Of a stretch of DNA of 64,000 nt, positions 24,836-36,741 are shown one piece after another. Position 1 is the stretch's first letter. The number at the start of each line of letters is the position of its first letter. The notes below the pieces were generated by a model that was given only the letters and a program-made list of their open reading frames with translations, ran no database searches and was not told the DNA's origin. Both the position numbers and the translations under genes were made by a program. The stretch comes from Montifringilla adamsi (Eukaryota > Chordata > Aves > Passeriformes > Passeridae), in the NCBI GenBank assembly GCA_017590115.1, contig JAGGNK010006559.1, positions 3,181,054 through 3,245,053 on the forward strand, given 5' to 3'.

Positions 24836-27800
24836 CTGCAACTCACTTGCTATACAATGGGACACTCTTCTGGTATTTGTCAGTAATGTAACTTTTCAAA
24901 GAGCAAGAAGACCACCTTGACCCTTAGCTTGAACACTGATTCATGAATATAAAACTCCTGGGGAAAAGGTTGGCATTGAGCTTTTCCATCAGTGCCTCAC
25001 TGAATGATGGTGCAAACTTTCCACTTTATAACAATACCCTTGAAAAAGTACTGCTGCTATTTGGCAAAAGTGCACATTTTGGCTTTACACTGTTTTTTTA
25101 AATACCTTCCTTTTTTATTAGATGCAAAAGAAGAATATAGCGACGAGATTTAATGAGGTACAGTAAAAGCCTTTCCTCTTCTGTACCTTAAACGAGACTA
25201 TGCAAAGATCCCAGATTGTATAAGTTTTCTTTAAATCACAATGCCTAATGCAGACACAGTGGGTGGAATTTATCTCTCTAACTGACAAAAAGTTAAACAT
25301 CTTGACTTTCTCTGTAGTCAATGGTGAAAGGCAAGCACCTTTAGATGTGTGACTCATGTTGTCCTTGGTGTCTAGAAAAGGAGGATAAATTGACCCCTGA
25401 AAATCCTCAGCTCTCTCCACTCACTTCAGAGGAAGCCTAGGAGATGGACTAGTTGATGTAACTTCTACGTGCCTAAAGTGAGATGGACCTGAGGTGAGGG
25501 ATATCCAAAGCATTTTAAAATCAGCAGCAGTAGATCCTTCATGTGCTTGAACAATTCCACAAGCTTTAATGCTATATTGTCTAAATGAGGATCTGGGAGT
25601 CTGAAAGCCTTCTAGAGACAGAAACACAATGCAAAGCCACTTCTCTTGCTACAATGCATTCAGGATTAACATGGGCATAAGTCAAACTTCTCTTTCACAA
25701 GTTCAGATCAAGCCCTTTTCTTTTTTAGAGTGTTGAGGCATTTTCCTCAGTTTATTATTGCTCACCAAACAAACCTACCTCCTCCGGAGAAGCTGAGATG
25801 CACTGCAGGGTGCATGCTTTAATCTAGTGGTTAGAATATTCACTTTGAAAAATATTGTCCTCCTTTTAAGACCTCTTTTAAACGTATTTGTTTTTCTTCT
25901 GGATGATTTAAAAAGTGCTTTCTAAGCCCTGCTGCAGTCATACAGTTCTTTCCACTGACCTGGAGCACAGTGAACAGTGCTAGGAAGAGAAGACATTTCT
26001 GCCTCAATCTTATTGCTAGGGAAAGTGCTGCAATTCCTGACGATTAACAGACTGTAGGGACCACAAGCAGAAGAACACAGTTAAAAAGAGAATGGATTCC
26101 TTCTCAAAAAATCCCACAGACCTCTCCAGTAGCTGTACGATTCAGTTCAGGAACCAGGTGGTCCAAATGAAAATTTTCCAATTACAGTTTTTAACATGAA
26201 GCCCATAGCTGCTCAGACCAGATACTTATACCAAGCTATGGAGCATCTGGCAGGTTTTATTGTCAAGATTTGCATAAACTTTTTTCACCTTTGAGCCTGC
26301 AGCATGTTTGAAAATATTTTCATAATAATTAGCAACTTTATATGTGTCCCAAATTATGCCCTAATTCTAATAAGAAGTGTCATTAGAGAATCCAAAGCTG
26401 CTAAATTATCTTTTTGAGTTGATTAACTTTCCCCTTCTTATACCTGATTTAAAGCAGGAATCTAATTATCATCTCTTTCCTGATTCAAAGCTCTGAAATA
26501 TTATATGTTCTTAAATTACTCACCAGGGAATGTGCACAGTGATAGTGCTGAATGACATATTTCACAAGTGTTATACTTACCATATAAATTATTATTAAAT
26601 TATATTCCCTGGAGTGTATGCTGTGACATCTGGGGTTGCTTCAGGCATTTGGAGTTCCATGTCTGTTACCAGATCACTATGGTTTCAGGCAGCTAAAGTA
26701 ATGCCATCTGTAAATTAATAAATGTCACCCTTCTGTGCTACTTCCTTTCAATCCACACTCATATCACGGCTTTCATAGTTTGCTCTGATTCCTGCAAATG
26801 TATCATATAAATACATAAAAATTAACTGGGTTTTTTTTTAATGTTTTGGTGGGGTTTTTAAATGTACAAATGCCATAGAAGAAAAGGAAAGCTCTGCTCA
26901 GAATAATAAGCAGTTATAAAGAGCTATTTCATTATATCTTTTATAACATAGTGATTTTCTCATTTGTGCCAAATTCCAAAGTAAGCTGTAAGCTGCTGAT
27001 TACCCAATGTTTCAGAGATAGTGTTGCCTTCCTGGAAATAAAGACAATTGACTACTTCTTTGATAGGAAAGAGGATTTCACAAGTGCTTCTCTTAGCAAA
27101 AGAATAAAAAAACAGGGGGAAAAAATGGCAGGAAAATAACCAGTTTCTTTGTGTAAACCTAATTAAAGGGAAATCCTGCTTCATGTTTTGGAGGAATGTG
27201 CCATTCCTTTAGTAAATGCATATTGGCATGCATTTTAATGAAACTTTACAGCATGTAGCTTCATATTTAAAGCGTAATTTCAGCACAGTCAAGAGAAAAT
27301 TTCGTTTTTACATAGAACATAAGAGGAAAGGCTTAATGCTGTCATAGACACATGAGGCAAAACCCACCCCTTTGCAAAATCTTGTAGCCATGCTTGTGCA
27401 CCCATTCTCTGTGTGCACACATTCTCAGTGTGCACCATCTCTGTGCTGCACCTGAGCACAAGCAAGCCATCATTTCTGCTTGTGCTTGAAGCTGCCACAT
27501 GTCCACACTATATGCTGAGGTTAAGTTATCATTTGGATGAGCTTCAAGGGGAGGAAATTCTGGCCCGAGCTGTTCCATAGTGCAGACTATAGTTTTGTCT
27601 TTGCCCCGTACGCATCTGTAGGGTTGTCTTTCTATGTTTCACTTCCTGGAGGTGTATCATGCAGCCAGAGCACCTTCCAGAGAAGAGAGCTGCTGCAGAA
27701 GCAGTGTGAAAAGGGTGGTGTCCCATGGCTGAGGTCCCCCAGCATTCCTCTGGGCTTGAGGTGTAAGTTTAGGGGAAGCTGTAATTTTGAAGACCTTGGC

Positions 27801-27887
27801 TGTTCTGTTTGCCTTCATCTCCTTTTCAAAAGAGGGTTACATTTAGATATAGCTGTGCTCCCTCAAAATTTCTTGTGCACCCCCAGC
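24836..27887. other. Unique AT-rich stretch, candidate conserved block inside
   Basis: No gene or clear repeat. 26150-26620 is listed separately as a possible regulatory element. A 138-codon open frame at 27537-27953 (plus) lies in a locally GC-richer part that runs into an LTR tail; it has no known domain. Confidence 0.55.
26150..26620. promoter_or_regulatory. Candidate conserved non-coding element with SOX and octamer sites
   Basis: This block has no simple repeats, interspersed repeats or open frames, yet is dense in developmental motifs: ATTGT (26259-26263, SOX type) three bases after which comes ATTTGCAT (26268-26275, octamer), plus homeodomain-like TAATTAG and CTAATTATC stretches further on. 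Such texture is typical of vertebrate enhancers kept under constraint. The motifs are seen; conservation and enhancer role are inferred. Confidence 0.3.
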
Positions 27888-28064
27888 CTCCTCACTGGTG
27901 GGGTGGGTATGAGATGCAGAAAAAATTGTATTCTGTGCTTTGCTCAGGATTGACAAAAACATCTCTATATTATCAAACTTGTGTTTAGCACAAACCCACA
28001 CCTTCCTCCTGCCACACTTGCCACTGTGAAGAAAATTGATTCTACTCCAGCCAAAACCAGAAGA
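27888..28064 (+). mobile_element. ERV LTR 3' part, sense, diverged
   Basis: Text running TGGTGGGGTGGGTATGAGA, AAAAACATCTCTATATTATC, then ACTGTGAAGAAAATTGATTC and CTCCAGCCAAAACCAG matches the end of a common bird LTR, where the last words before the terminus are a 'tgaagaaaatta...ccagccaaaacca' string. The 5' part is not recognisable; the GC-richer text upstream (27540-27885) may be its decayed remainder. No coding content. Confidence 0.5.
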
Positions 28065-31000
28065 GAGGGGTGGAGGGTGAGCATGCAAAGAAGTACAGAG
28101 GGACACCATTTATAACCTAATAAGTGGTTTTACATATTCAAAATATCATACCTCTTCAACTAGAGCAGTTTGCAATGATTTTCTAGCACACTGCTCTGAC
28201 TTTAAATTTTTAGCCCTAAAGGTGTTCTGATTAGGCCAGATAAGAATAGAAAACAAGGTCATCATAGCCTTGTTTCCTGAGCGCCATGTGAATTTTCAAG
28301 CTATTATTTGTGCAACACTTTTGCTATTATTTCACTCTCGTTGCTGCCTTCCTTCTTTTTTAATTTTGAATGCAAAGATACAATTAGAAACTGTGGATTA
28401 AGAAGCATCTCGGTCAGCAAATATCCAAAGCTGAAAGGGTTATACATAGAAAAGTAAAATTATATGCTTGTTATTTTTAATTCCTTTCCTACCACCCTCT
28501 AGTCTAGACTAGTCTAAGGCTGGCCTAAGATAGCCACTCTTATATTCAGGCATCCTTTCCTCTTGCCTCCCTACCCTTTTCTATTTTGTCTTTTCTTCAG
28601 AAAAATCCATTGTAGCAAATCAGAATGATGTCACCCCACAATACACTGCTGTGGGAAGAAAGCCCAAGAATACTATGCTTAGCCTGCCCATTTCCTGGTC
28701 AGTTCCAGCTGAAGTTTAGCTGAAGTTCACTTTGTAAACAGGTTTCAGTAGGCCTGAGGAAAGCTATATTACAGATTCTTTAAATTACATAGGAATATGA
28801 TTCAGTATAACAAATACAAATAGTTTCTTAAAGTGAATTAATTCTGGATTATATATACTTTTTTTTGCAGGTCATACTCTTCTACCATATCAATCCTATT
28901 CACTAGGTCTTGCTTTTGTTTTATTCCTAAGCCATCCCCAGGGCACAGAGCTCTTTCATAGCATCAAAGATTAGGCTGGCATGATTCATGAAGCAAACCG
29001 CAGGACCTAGCAGAAATCTGTAAGCAATCTGGAGTCAACAGGGACTCCATACGTCATCTAGCTGTGGCACCCTGTTCTATCTGCAGTGCTCAAGAGAAAA
29101 ATGAATGTGAAAACAGTTCATGTTAAAAAGACACACTGTTGGAGAAGGTGAACAGAACACTTGGAGGCAGGGAATGAAGTGCTCAAGGAGACACAAGGTT
29201 TGCTGGAGCAAAACTTCGTGAGCATAATGGAGAAAAAATTTGTCAATTGGAATTGACCCAGCCCTAATAGATCTGATTCAAAAGGCACCAAGATCAGTAG
29301 GATATTTCCCATTTAACTTGATAAAATTGGATTCTATCTTAATGCAAGCAGCTAGAACAAAAAAGTAGAAATGTGTTTTAATAGAGGGATAGTTTGTTGT
29401 CAGTTGTCCTAATTTACAGCAAAAGTAGTTTCTAGATGTCCCTGTAAGGTACCTGCACCTACTTTGAGAAAATGTATGCAGCAATTAATGTCACACAGAC
29501 TATAGTCAAACAGACTCATCTGGAGTGGCCTAAGAGATGTAATTTTTTTTCCCAAATTTCTCTACCTTTTCAGGGGCTAAATATGTTGTTTGTGTTCCAT
29601 TGGAGTTACACCATTTGTAAGTGTGTAATTGGAGGAGGAGTTGCCAATTACTACATTTTAAAAAGAAATAAAAAGAGTTTAGTATCTGATGTCCACAAGA
29701 ACAATATGCCTTGCAGACAGCACTGTCCTTCATAAAATTGTTCCCTACAGTGGTGTCTTTCAGTCTCAGAAGCTGATAAAGCCTTTATCAAATTCCTCTA
29801 ATACGTTACTTCTTCACATTTGTTCTCCTGAAGCCTGTCCCTAAATACTTATGCCTCAGCAAAGAAATTCAATTTGCAAGCCAGTTCTTCAGCTGATGTA
29901 TAGCCAGTATATTTCCAGCGAAAATCAATGGCGTTACTGTGATACAAATTGGTTGATAGTAACTCTAATAATATTTATGTAGGTGTTTGTACAGGCTGAG
30001 TGCTGATCATGAGATGGAGTACAACATGCACCAGCCAGAAACCTTTGCAGCAGATGTCTCTCATTGTAGGTGGAAAGCATGTAGCTGTTTGATTAGCCTA
30101 TCCCAAAAGTAAATTAGAAATCCCTTGAACTAGCCCAGCTGTCTTGTGCAGTGCATTTGTGGAGGACAAAGCCCAACATCACCCCAGTCTTCTTCTCCAC
30201 TCTCCACCAGCATCCTTTTGGCCTTCTGGTTTGTAGATTTTGGGGCGTAGGAGATGTATTTCAAAGATCCTTTAGCACCCTGCTCATATCCAGATGGCCA
30301 CAAAGGAGATGTGAGAATTTCTGCCTCCCTTTAGCATTGTGAATACATACTATGTCCAAGTCACAGTCCACAAATAATATATGCTCAATGAAATATAGGT
30401 AGAAATATATGGCAATTTTCTGGCTGGTTCTTCCTTTGTTATAAGTGTTTTTGAGGTTATGTTTCCTTTCCTTTATTTTTTTTAAATAATTTATTCCTCC
30501 CATGATAGAAAGCAAATTAAATATTCAGCCAATAAAGATAAAGCACAAACTTCAGGACAGAAGCTTCTACTATGCATGTTCCCAGTGAGTGATATCTTAC
30601 TCTTGCATAATCTGTTGATTATCAGAATTGTTAGTATTACATTTATATGTTCATAATAACATATGATAACCATTTTAAAGGTAATTTACAATATAAAATA
30701 TAGTAGTGATAGTGGAGAGCTCTGGTGATAGCCAGTGCTTTGAGATGAAAGAAAAGCTACAATCATTTTTGCTGCCTCAAATTACACTTGTCAGTGAAGA
30801 TTTATTCACCATTATACTGTTTTCATAAAGTTTAGCTGTTTGAATCCCAGTATGGCTTATAACAACCAATTTTTATTTATTATATTATCAGTATGTTTAC
30901 TGACTGTGTCTGACATTTTTTCAAAATTTATTTTTACAGTGAGATAGCTCACAGCTTTTGACAATGCTAAAGGCTTTATCCAAAGCCAGCCAAACGTAAA

Positions 31001-32036
31001 GAAAAGCTCCCCTTTTCTTTAGTGGGGCTTTCATCTAAGTGTGTGTACAAGTGTTCATCAAAGTCTCATTGATGCCATTCTTGCAAGATGGCATCAAACT
31101 GAATCCATGGTACTTTATACTCAGGAGCCAAGGATGAGGCTTCAGCAGGCAATACAAAACTATGTGCCCTGAGGAAAATATTTTGAAAATAATATAATTG
31201 AACCAGCTAATTGAACTCTTGCAGTTTTCTGCAGCTTCTTGCCAGCCCATTTGTACTGAATAGAAAGGAATTACTCATATGTGTGCCCCCAGCAGAGCAG
31301 AAATTCCCTGAAGGATAAACATGCACTTCTGTGTAATAAAACACTTAAGCCAATATTGGTGAGAGAGACGTGGAGACAGGAGTTAATAAGTGCCTGGATT
31401 CTATGCCACATTACCACAGCTCTTCCACTTGAACTCCAAACCAATATATCTGTTCAGCTCTATTTTCTCCTTAGAGTTGCATTGGTTCATTTAGAGATGG
31501 TTTAGGGATCCCCGTCACACCATAATAGACACTTCTGTGTGATCATTTGCTGTGAACTAAAAAAGAAGAATCTCCTGGCTCTTGATGTAGCAAATTAAAA
31601 GTTATTCTTTGCCTCAGCTATTTGAACTTCATTATATATAAGGCCAAGCTTACACCCTAGCCTGCTCCATGGACTCACCACTCAGAGAAGCACCACCATC
31701 ATCCAGTCCAGCAAGAAAAATACCGAAGCCTACAGCAGCAAAGCTTTCATTTCACCTAATCTTTAAATCTGTGAACATGGGTTATTCATGTGTCTGAATG
31801 ATGAAGGGGATGGTTATCCATCACAAGTGATATGTTGTCGGTCCCGTGTGCTACCCCAGTCCAGTGTAGATAGCACTGGAGCCCGTCTTTCCTCTAGCAG
31901 AAGGAAAGGAGCCAGGGACAATCACCCTTTGTCATGATCTCTGAGTGATGATGAAAACTAAGCGATTAATCTAACCCCATTAACTGAGTCATGGAAAGGT
32001 GTCTTCTGAGTTTATTTATCTATCTTTTTGTCTCCA
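28065..32036. other. Unique AT-rich stretch, no gene seen
   Basis: No supported gene, RNA or mobile element. Open frames stay below 90 codons. 31640-31930 is somewhat richer in G and C and comes just before the candidate terminal exon at 32040. Confidence 0.6.
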
Positions 32037-32039
32037 CAG

Positions 32040-32245
32040 AGGCAGAGAGGAGGGAAGTCAAGACCCCAGGTTTTACTACCCTGAAGATTCTACATATGAG
32101 TCAACCCAAATGAGAGGATTCTAGAATTTCACTGGACAGGACACACTCCTGCAGAAATGAGAACAAGGAATGGAGGGAGCATAACAAGAAAGAAAACAGG
32201 AGGAAAATATGTACTGAATAAAGCTGTGCACTGTGAATCTGCAGT
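32040..32245 (+). ncRNA. Candidate terminal exon of an unknown transcript
   Basis: A strong splice-acceptor context, a pyrimidine tract at about 32011-32036 followed by CAG at 32037-32039, precedes about 175 bases of purine-rich sequence that resembles exon text. An AATAAA signal lies at 32217-32222 and G/T-rich text follows (GCTGTGCACTGTGAATCTG). Together these are the marks of a 3' terminal exon. No open frame of note is present, so a long non-coding RNA would be the simplest reading. Acceptor-like strings and AATAAA are frequent in AT-rich DNA, so this is only a candidate. Confidence 0.25.
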
Positions 32246-34344
32246 TGACTGAGGGTAGTCCTTTGCTTGATCTCATTTATACATAACTTTATACTATTAG
32301 GATTAGCAAGTCAAAGAAAGCAGGTAAAAAAGGACTTTTTTTTCCTATTCAATGTCATGCAATTTAGTTGTTGCATTGATTTGTTTTCTAAAAAGGTCTA
32401 CTGTCATACTAGAATATTTAATGGGAGACATCATAACCATAAATACTGTCTGCTGAATGTTCTCAATTACCTTACTAACCAGGGAATCAGAGTATTCAGG
32501 GAGCAATTAATCTGTTGATGCTGAAGTCAGATATGACAGTAGAAAATATTTTAGTGTCTCCAGGTTTACCTCTTATAACTGTGGAGACAGCCCTTGACTG
32601 CAGAGCAAAGCTACTTTGAGCAATATTGTGCATGCTTTCATAGTTCCTCTTTGAGAAATCTCATTGCTGAGTTAAGAGAAGATTGACCAGTGAACTTCCA
32701 TAACACAACATCTGAAAGTAATGAACTTATGGTAATGCTTCCCATCTGGTAGAGAATGTTTCTAAAGTGGATTAGTAGATTTGACTGACAGTCTACTCCA
32801 TGGCTGGAGCACCTGTAGGATCTGTTACCTTAGGTTGTCCTAGAGAGTATTTCAGATAATGTGCAGTCAATGCACTTTCTCCTTCACTAAAGTGTAGGCT
32901 GTGCCCCAAATGGTCCATATTTGTAATTTCTTTCTCTCTTATTTTTTCTTTCCACTTCTTTTTCCTTTTCTTGAGGAAATATATCCTGTGTGTAAATTAA
33001 AATCCTGGATTCTTTCATTCAGCTAAATGCAGACAGGGACAGGGAGGTGAACAAAGAAAAGAGAAAAAAATTGTCTTATTTTGATGATGGTTCATGAAGA
33101 GAAAGGAATTCATGTGTTTCTTAGACCCTTACTATTAAAACTGAGAAGCAGGGGAAAATATGACTGACTGAAAATGTTTGTTCTGGGTTTGTGACTATGC
33201 TATTCAAGCATTTTTCCCAGCCTTAAGTTGATACCAGGCAGACCTTCAAGGCAAAAATTATATTTATGTGGAAAAGTTGTAATGGCTTGGGTTTATGACT
33301 TAGCTTCACATTTTACTTGGGATTCTTACCTACACCTAATTTACATAATTCTCACACTTGAGAACTTTTCTACTTTAAATGTCTCTGTGAAGAGACTGAG
33401 TACATGATCAGGGTATGAATGGTGCCATCTCTCTGATTTTATGTTTTCACATTAATGAAGAAATTTCTCAGACTACCAGCGACAAATGTCAGAGACGCCA
33501 ACACCATAACTCTGGAGTTATTCCTCCCATTAATGACACTGTTGCTCCAGTGTCCTCCAAAGTTAAGCACCTCCATATGAATTTGACATTTTTCTTTAGT
33601 ATAGTACATTAGTTTGACTCAAAAAGAAGAAATGGGGGACTGTCACAAGTTCTTCTGAATCAGGGCCCTGGAAGAGAAATAGGGGAAGCCTTGCTGTTAC
33701 TGAGAAGATCTACATTTTGAGGATCTCTGGATTGTAAAGATAATTCTATTGTATTACATTTTCAAGCAAAATATATTCAGAGGACTTAACCCGATACACG
33801 CTTTATAACATACATCAGATTAGGGTAGGTGCTCATGTGAGGTTCCCTAACTCTGCCTGTGAAACAAAACCAAGGTAAAGTTACAGAGGTTTAATGGCAG
33901 GCCTTAATAACTGTTTTCTCAAGACAAGGCCCAAGTACTTAATTTCACAAATAATGAATTTCAAAGTAAGATTTTTTAAAGCTATTATCCTTCTGACAGT
34001 TCTTTAATTTCCTAGAGATGCCTGCAAACTATAAGAACACTCTTTGAGTTCTAAGAAAAATTTTAGCAATATTATCAACCCTTTTGTTTGTAATTTCAAA
34101 GCATTGAATGTTACATTTCCAAAACTCTCCTTATATGAATGAAACCAGAGTGGGTTTTGTCCAAATGAGAGAACAAAAAATTTATGTTAGGTAAGTGATA
34201 GATTGGTTTTTTTCAGTTAAACCTCACTTATCCATACCTTAAAAAATGTTTTAAATATGTCTCTATCCTTTTTAATTAAGTCAGGCCATGTATTACTCCA
34301 TGGAAGCAGTGAATTGAATGGCAAGCCATAATAATATTAACATA
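32246..34344. other. Unique AT-rich stretch with a PPT-like site
   Basis: No gene is supported. At 33621-33639 a purine tract with one T, ending GGGGGA, is followed by CTG and TGTCAC, in the manner of a retroviral polypurine tract before an LTR, but no LTR end or internal retroviral sequence could be confirmed nearby. A 65-codon frame just upstream (33415-33612) has no recognisable domain. Confidence 0.45.
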
Positions 34345-34555
34345 AAGTAATGGGAACTGTGAGCCAGCACTGTTCCTTCATGGCAAAGGCAGCCAGTAGT
34401 ATCCACCGAGGAAAAGAGAGTTGTCAGACCATGGAGGGATGTGATCCTTTCCCTCTGCTCAGCACTGGGGATATACACCTGAAGTGCTGGGTCCAGCTCT
34501 GAGCTCTCCAGGAGAAGAGAGACATGGACATGCTGGTTTGAGTCCAACAAAGGGA
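34345..34555 (+). mobile_element. CR1 LINE, sense, left part of a split copy
   Basis: GGGAACTGTGAGCCAGCACT, then GAGGGATGTGATCCTTTCCC, CTCTGCTCAGCACTGGGG and GTGCTGGGTCCAGCTCTGAG follow the order of an avian CR1 in the late part of ORF2 (reverse transcriptase end). The copy breaks off at AGTCCAACAAAGGG and its continuation resumes at about 34828, after an antisense CR1. The frame is broken and it is clearly a dead element. Confidence 0.85.
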
Positions 34556-34827
34556 CTTACAATCACAGGATTTGTAAGGTTGGAAAAAATGTTTAGGACC
34601 ATCAAGTCTGAGTGCCAAGCTAGTGATACCACCATGTTCTCCAATAAACCAGGTCCTCAGGTTTTCTGAGTGCTTCCAGGAGTGGTGACTGCACCACTTC
34701 CTTGGGCAGTCTGTTCAAATGTTTTACAACCCTTTCTTTGAAAGACTGGATCCTAATGTCTAATTCAAACTGCTCCTGTAGTAACTTGAGGATATTTCCT
34801 CTTGTTCTGTGAAGGTGTTTCTGTTTT
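34556..34827 (-). mobile_element. CR1 LINE 3' end, antisense, nested in an older CR1
   Basis: The plus strand starts ATCACAGGATTTGTAAGGTT, the reverse complement of a CR1 3' terminus, and continues through GGACCATCAAGTCTGAGTGC, GATACCACCATGTTCTCC, TTCCTTGGGCAGTCTGTTC and ACTTGAGGATATTTCCTCTT, the usual antisense order. It lies between the two halves of a sense CR1. The near-duplicate words CCAACAAAGGG (34544-34554) and CCACAAAGGTG (34828-34838) flank it and could be a diverged target duplication or simply the host element's own text. Confidence 0.87.
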
Positions 34828-35246
34828 CCACAAAGGTGCTCCTGGGACTAGAGCATCTTTTATATGAGAGTGATAGAGCTGGGAGTGTTTCAGTCTGGAG
34901 AAGAAAAGGTTCAGGAGTATCCCATCAACATATTTAAATACCTGATGGCAGGGAATGAAGATGAGGGAGCTGATATTTCCTCACTTGTGCCCAGTGACAG
35001 GACAAAAGACAATGGGTGCAAAATTTAAAAAAAAATTTAAAAAAATCTTGAATACATGAAGGCCCTTTTGTATTGTGGAAGTGGTCAAACACTAAAAGTG
35101 CAGAGAAGTTGTGGAGTTTCCATCTTTGGAGATACTCAATAACTGCCTGGACACAGACCTGGGAAACCCACTCTAACTCTGCTTCAGCAGAAGGTTGCAC
35201 CAGATGATCTCAAGATTTTCCTTCCAATCAGAATGATTCTGTGATT
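34828..35246 (+). mobile_element. CR1 LINE, sense, right part of the split copy
   Basis: Resumes the older CR1 after the nested insertion: GGGACTAGAGCATCTTTTAT, GATAGAGCTGGGAGTGTTTC, ATTTAAATACCTGATGGCAG, GCCCAGTGACAGGACAAAAG, GTGGTCAAACACTAAAAGTG, CTTCAGCAGAAGGTTGCACC and the terminal TTCCAATCAGAATGATTCTG, GTGATT. This covers the C-terminal coding tail and full 3' UTR. An internal A-rich patch at about 35021-35046 is a local decay or insertion. Stops and frame breaks make it inactive. Confidence 0.9.
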
Positions 35247-35988
35247 TTAGAAAATGTTTTACATTAATTTATGCCTTATCTTCAATTTGCACTGAAACTT
35301 CTGACAAGTTGTCTCATGCAGTTTCTTTTTAAAATATATGTCATTAAGATTGTGCTGCTTGTAAGCCATCTGATGCAATGCAAAAAATCTGAGGATATCT
35401 CAACATCTCAGGTTTTCTGAATGAGACAGTTTAAAATTAACTACCACTTTCCGTTGCTAGTCACATTCACATCCCAGAAGAGATGGACAACTTTGCTCTG
35501 CCAATGGAAGAAAAAAACATTGTCCCTTTAAAGAGACTATGTTTTGCATGACTAAGATGACTAGAGAATCCTGGCCATTTGTGCAACTATTTCACACAGA
35601 TGATGCCAGCATAGCTGATTTAAAATGCATTAAATGTGAAAAGTTGGAATAACAAATACAGCATGAATATTAATTTCAATTCCTAATCATAATCAGGAGG
35701 AATCAAACCCAGTAACATAATTTTGGCGGAGTTCCATAAGTTTCTCTTTTTTTGGATCATCCTGTGAATTGAATGTGCCAATAATGAAAACCAAAAAAAA
35801 ACTGGCACCAGAACAGTGACTGAGAAGTCTCTCCTACCCCCAGACATTTAGCATATAGCAGCAGATCAGTGTAGCATCATTTTCAAGAGAAGCAATCTCT
35901 TTTTAAGTTATGAATCTGAACAATATCTAAAACAATCTGTATTTTCATATGCAGTATACAAACTAATTTCTATTAGATTAAACAACGT
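35247..35988. other. Unique AT-rich stretch
   Basis: No gene, RNA or repeat recognised between the CR1 pair and the minus-strand unit that ends at 35989. Confidence 0.6.
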
Positions 35989-35994
35989 TTTATT
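35989..35994 (-). terminator. Possible polyadenylation signal AATAAA
   Basis: AATAAA on the minus strand starts three bases after the TGA of the 120-codon ORF and is followed by ACGTTGTTTAATC, mildly G/T-rich. The signal is seen; use is inferred. Confidence 0.3.
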
Positions 35995-35997
35995 TTT

Positions 35998-36360
35998 TCA
36001 GGCTGAAATAAATGCACTTATTCTGTACATAGCACCATGGTAAGGATGCTTGTATCTCATCCAGCCTGGCTGAGAAGGGAGAAACCCTACTTTGTGGGGT
36101 TTACAGTGATATTGTGTCAAACCCTCCCTAGCACAGTTACTGGTATGTGGTGACTGAAACAAGTCTCGCATATGTTTGATGTAGGGCTTTAATTCTTTGA
36201 AACTCACAAGTCTGGTCCCCTCCTCTTTGTTCATCCAGCAAGACCAAGTATGTTCTACCAGAGCATTTTTACTCTTGGCAGCTAACCCATCCAACTGGGA
36301 AGTCATTATGGAGCCATGAAGTATTTCACCAAAATCTTCATTGCTCAGCACCAGGGCCAT
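35998..36360 (-). CDS. Unrecognised 120-codon ORF in a possible terminal exon
   Basis: I do not recognise this product. The frame opens with ATG at 36360-36358 in a good Kozak setting (G at -3 and G at +4) and closes with TGA at 36000-35998. A splice-acceptor-like CAG at 36377-36375 lies 14 bases upstream of the ATG, and an AATAAA signal at 35994-35989 begins only three bases after the stop. The predicted protein is hydrophilic, begins MALVLSNEDFGEIL, is mixed in charge, contains five cysteines spread along it and has no signal peptide, membrane segment or familiar motif. For this composition one or two open frames of such length are expected in 64 kb by chance, so a real protein is not established. 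A terminal exon of a non-coding RNA or a young lineage-specific ORF are alternatives. Confidence 0.2.
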   Translation of the reverse strand: MALVLSNEDFGEILHGSIMTSQLDGLAAKSKNALVEHTWSCWMNKEEGTRLVSFKELKPYIKHMRDLFQSPHTSNCAREGLTQYHCKPHKVGFLPSQPGWMRYKHPYHGAMYRISAFISA

Positions 36361-36374
36361 CACAAGAAATAGGA

Positions 36375-36741
36375 CTGAGTATTAGGAGCCAGGGAAAGAG
36401 CTGATGTTTCTGGAGCTGGTCAGTGAAAGATGAAGTTGAGAACATCAGCTTTTGGGCACAGGGTCTCAAGTTTTTTGTGGTCATGTAAACCTGAATGCCT
36501 GAAGATGCCTGTTGGCAGCATCTTCTTCCTAGATCTATCTAGGAAATTTTAGCAAGTACTTGTTTTAACCTCAGAATGCAGTGACACCTTATAAAAGCTT
36601 TCTGTAAGAGATACAGGTGACTCCTGTATGTCTACTCCAGTTTAAAATATCTTTTGTGGCTGCTATTCATCCTGTTTAATTATATTTTTAAACAGTAGGT
36701 TTTGTTTTTTTTTCTGTGACAGAACTAGTTTTCATATGTAA
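36375..36741. other. Unique sequence between ORF unit and LTR tail
   Basis: No feature recognised apart from the acceptor-like CAG (minus) at 36377-36375. Confidence 0.55.
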
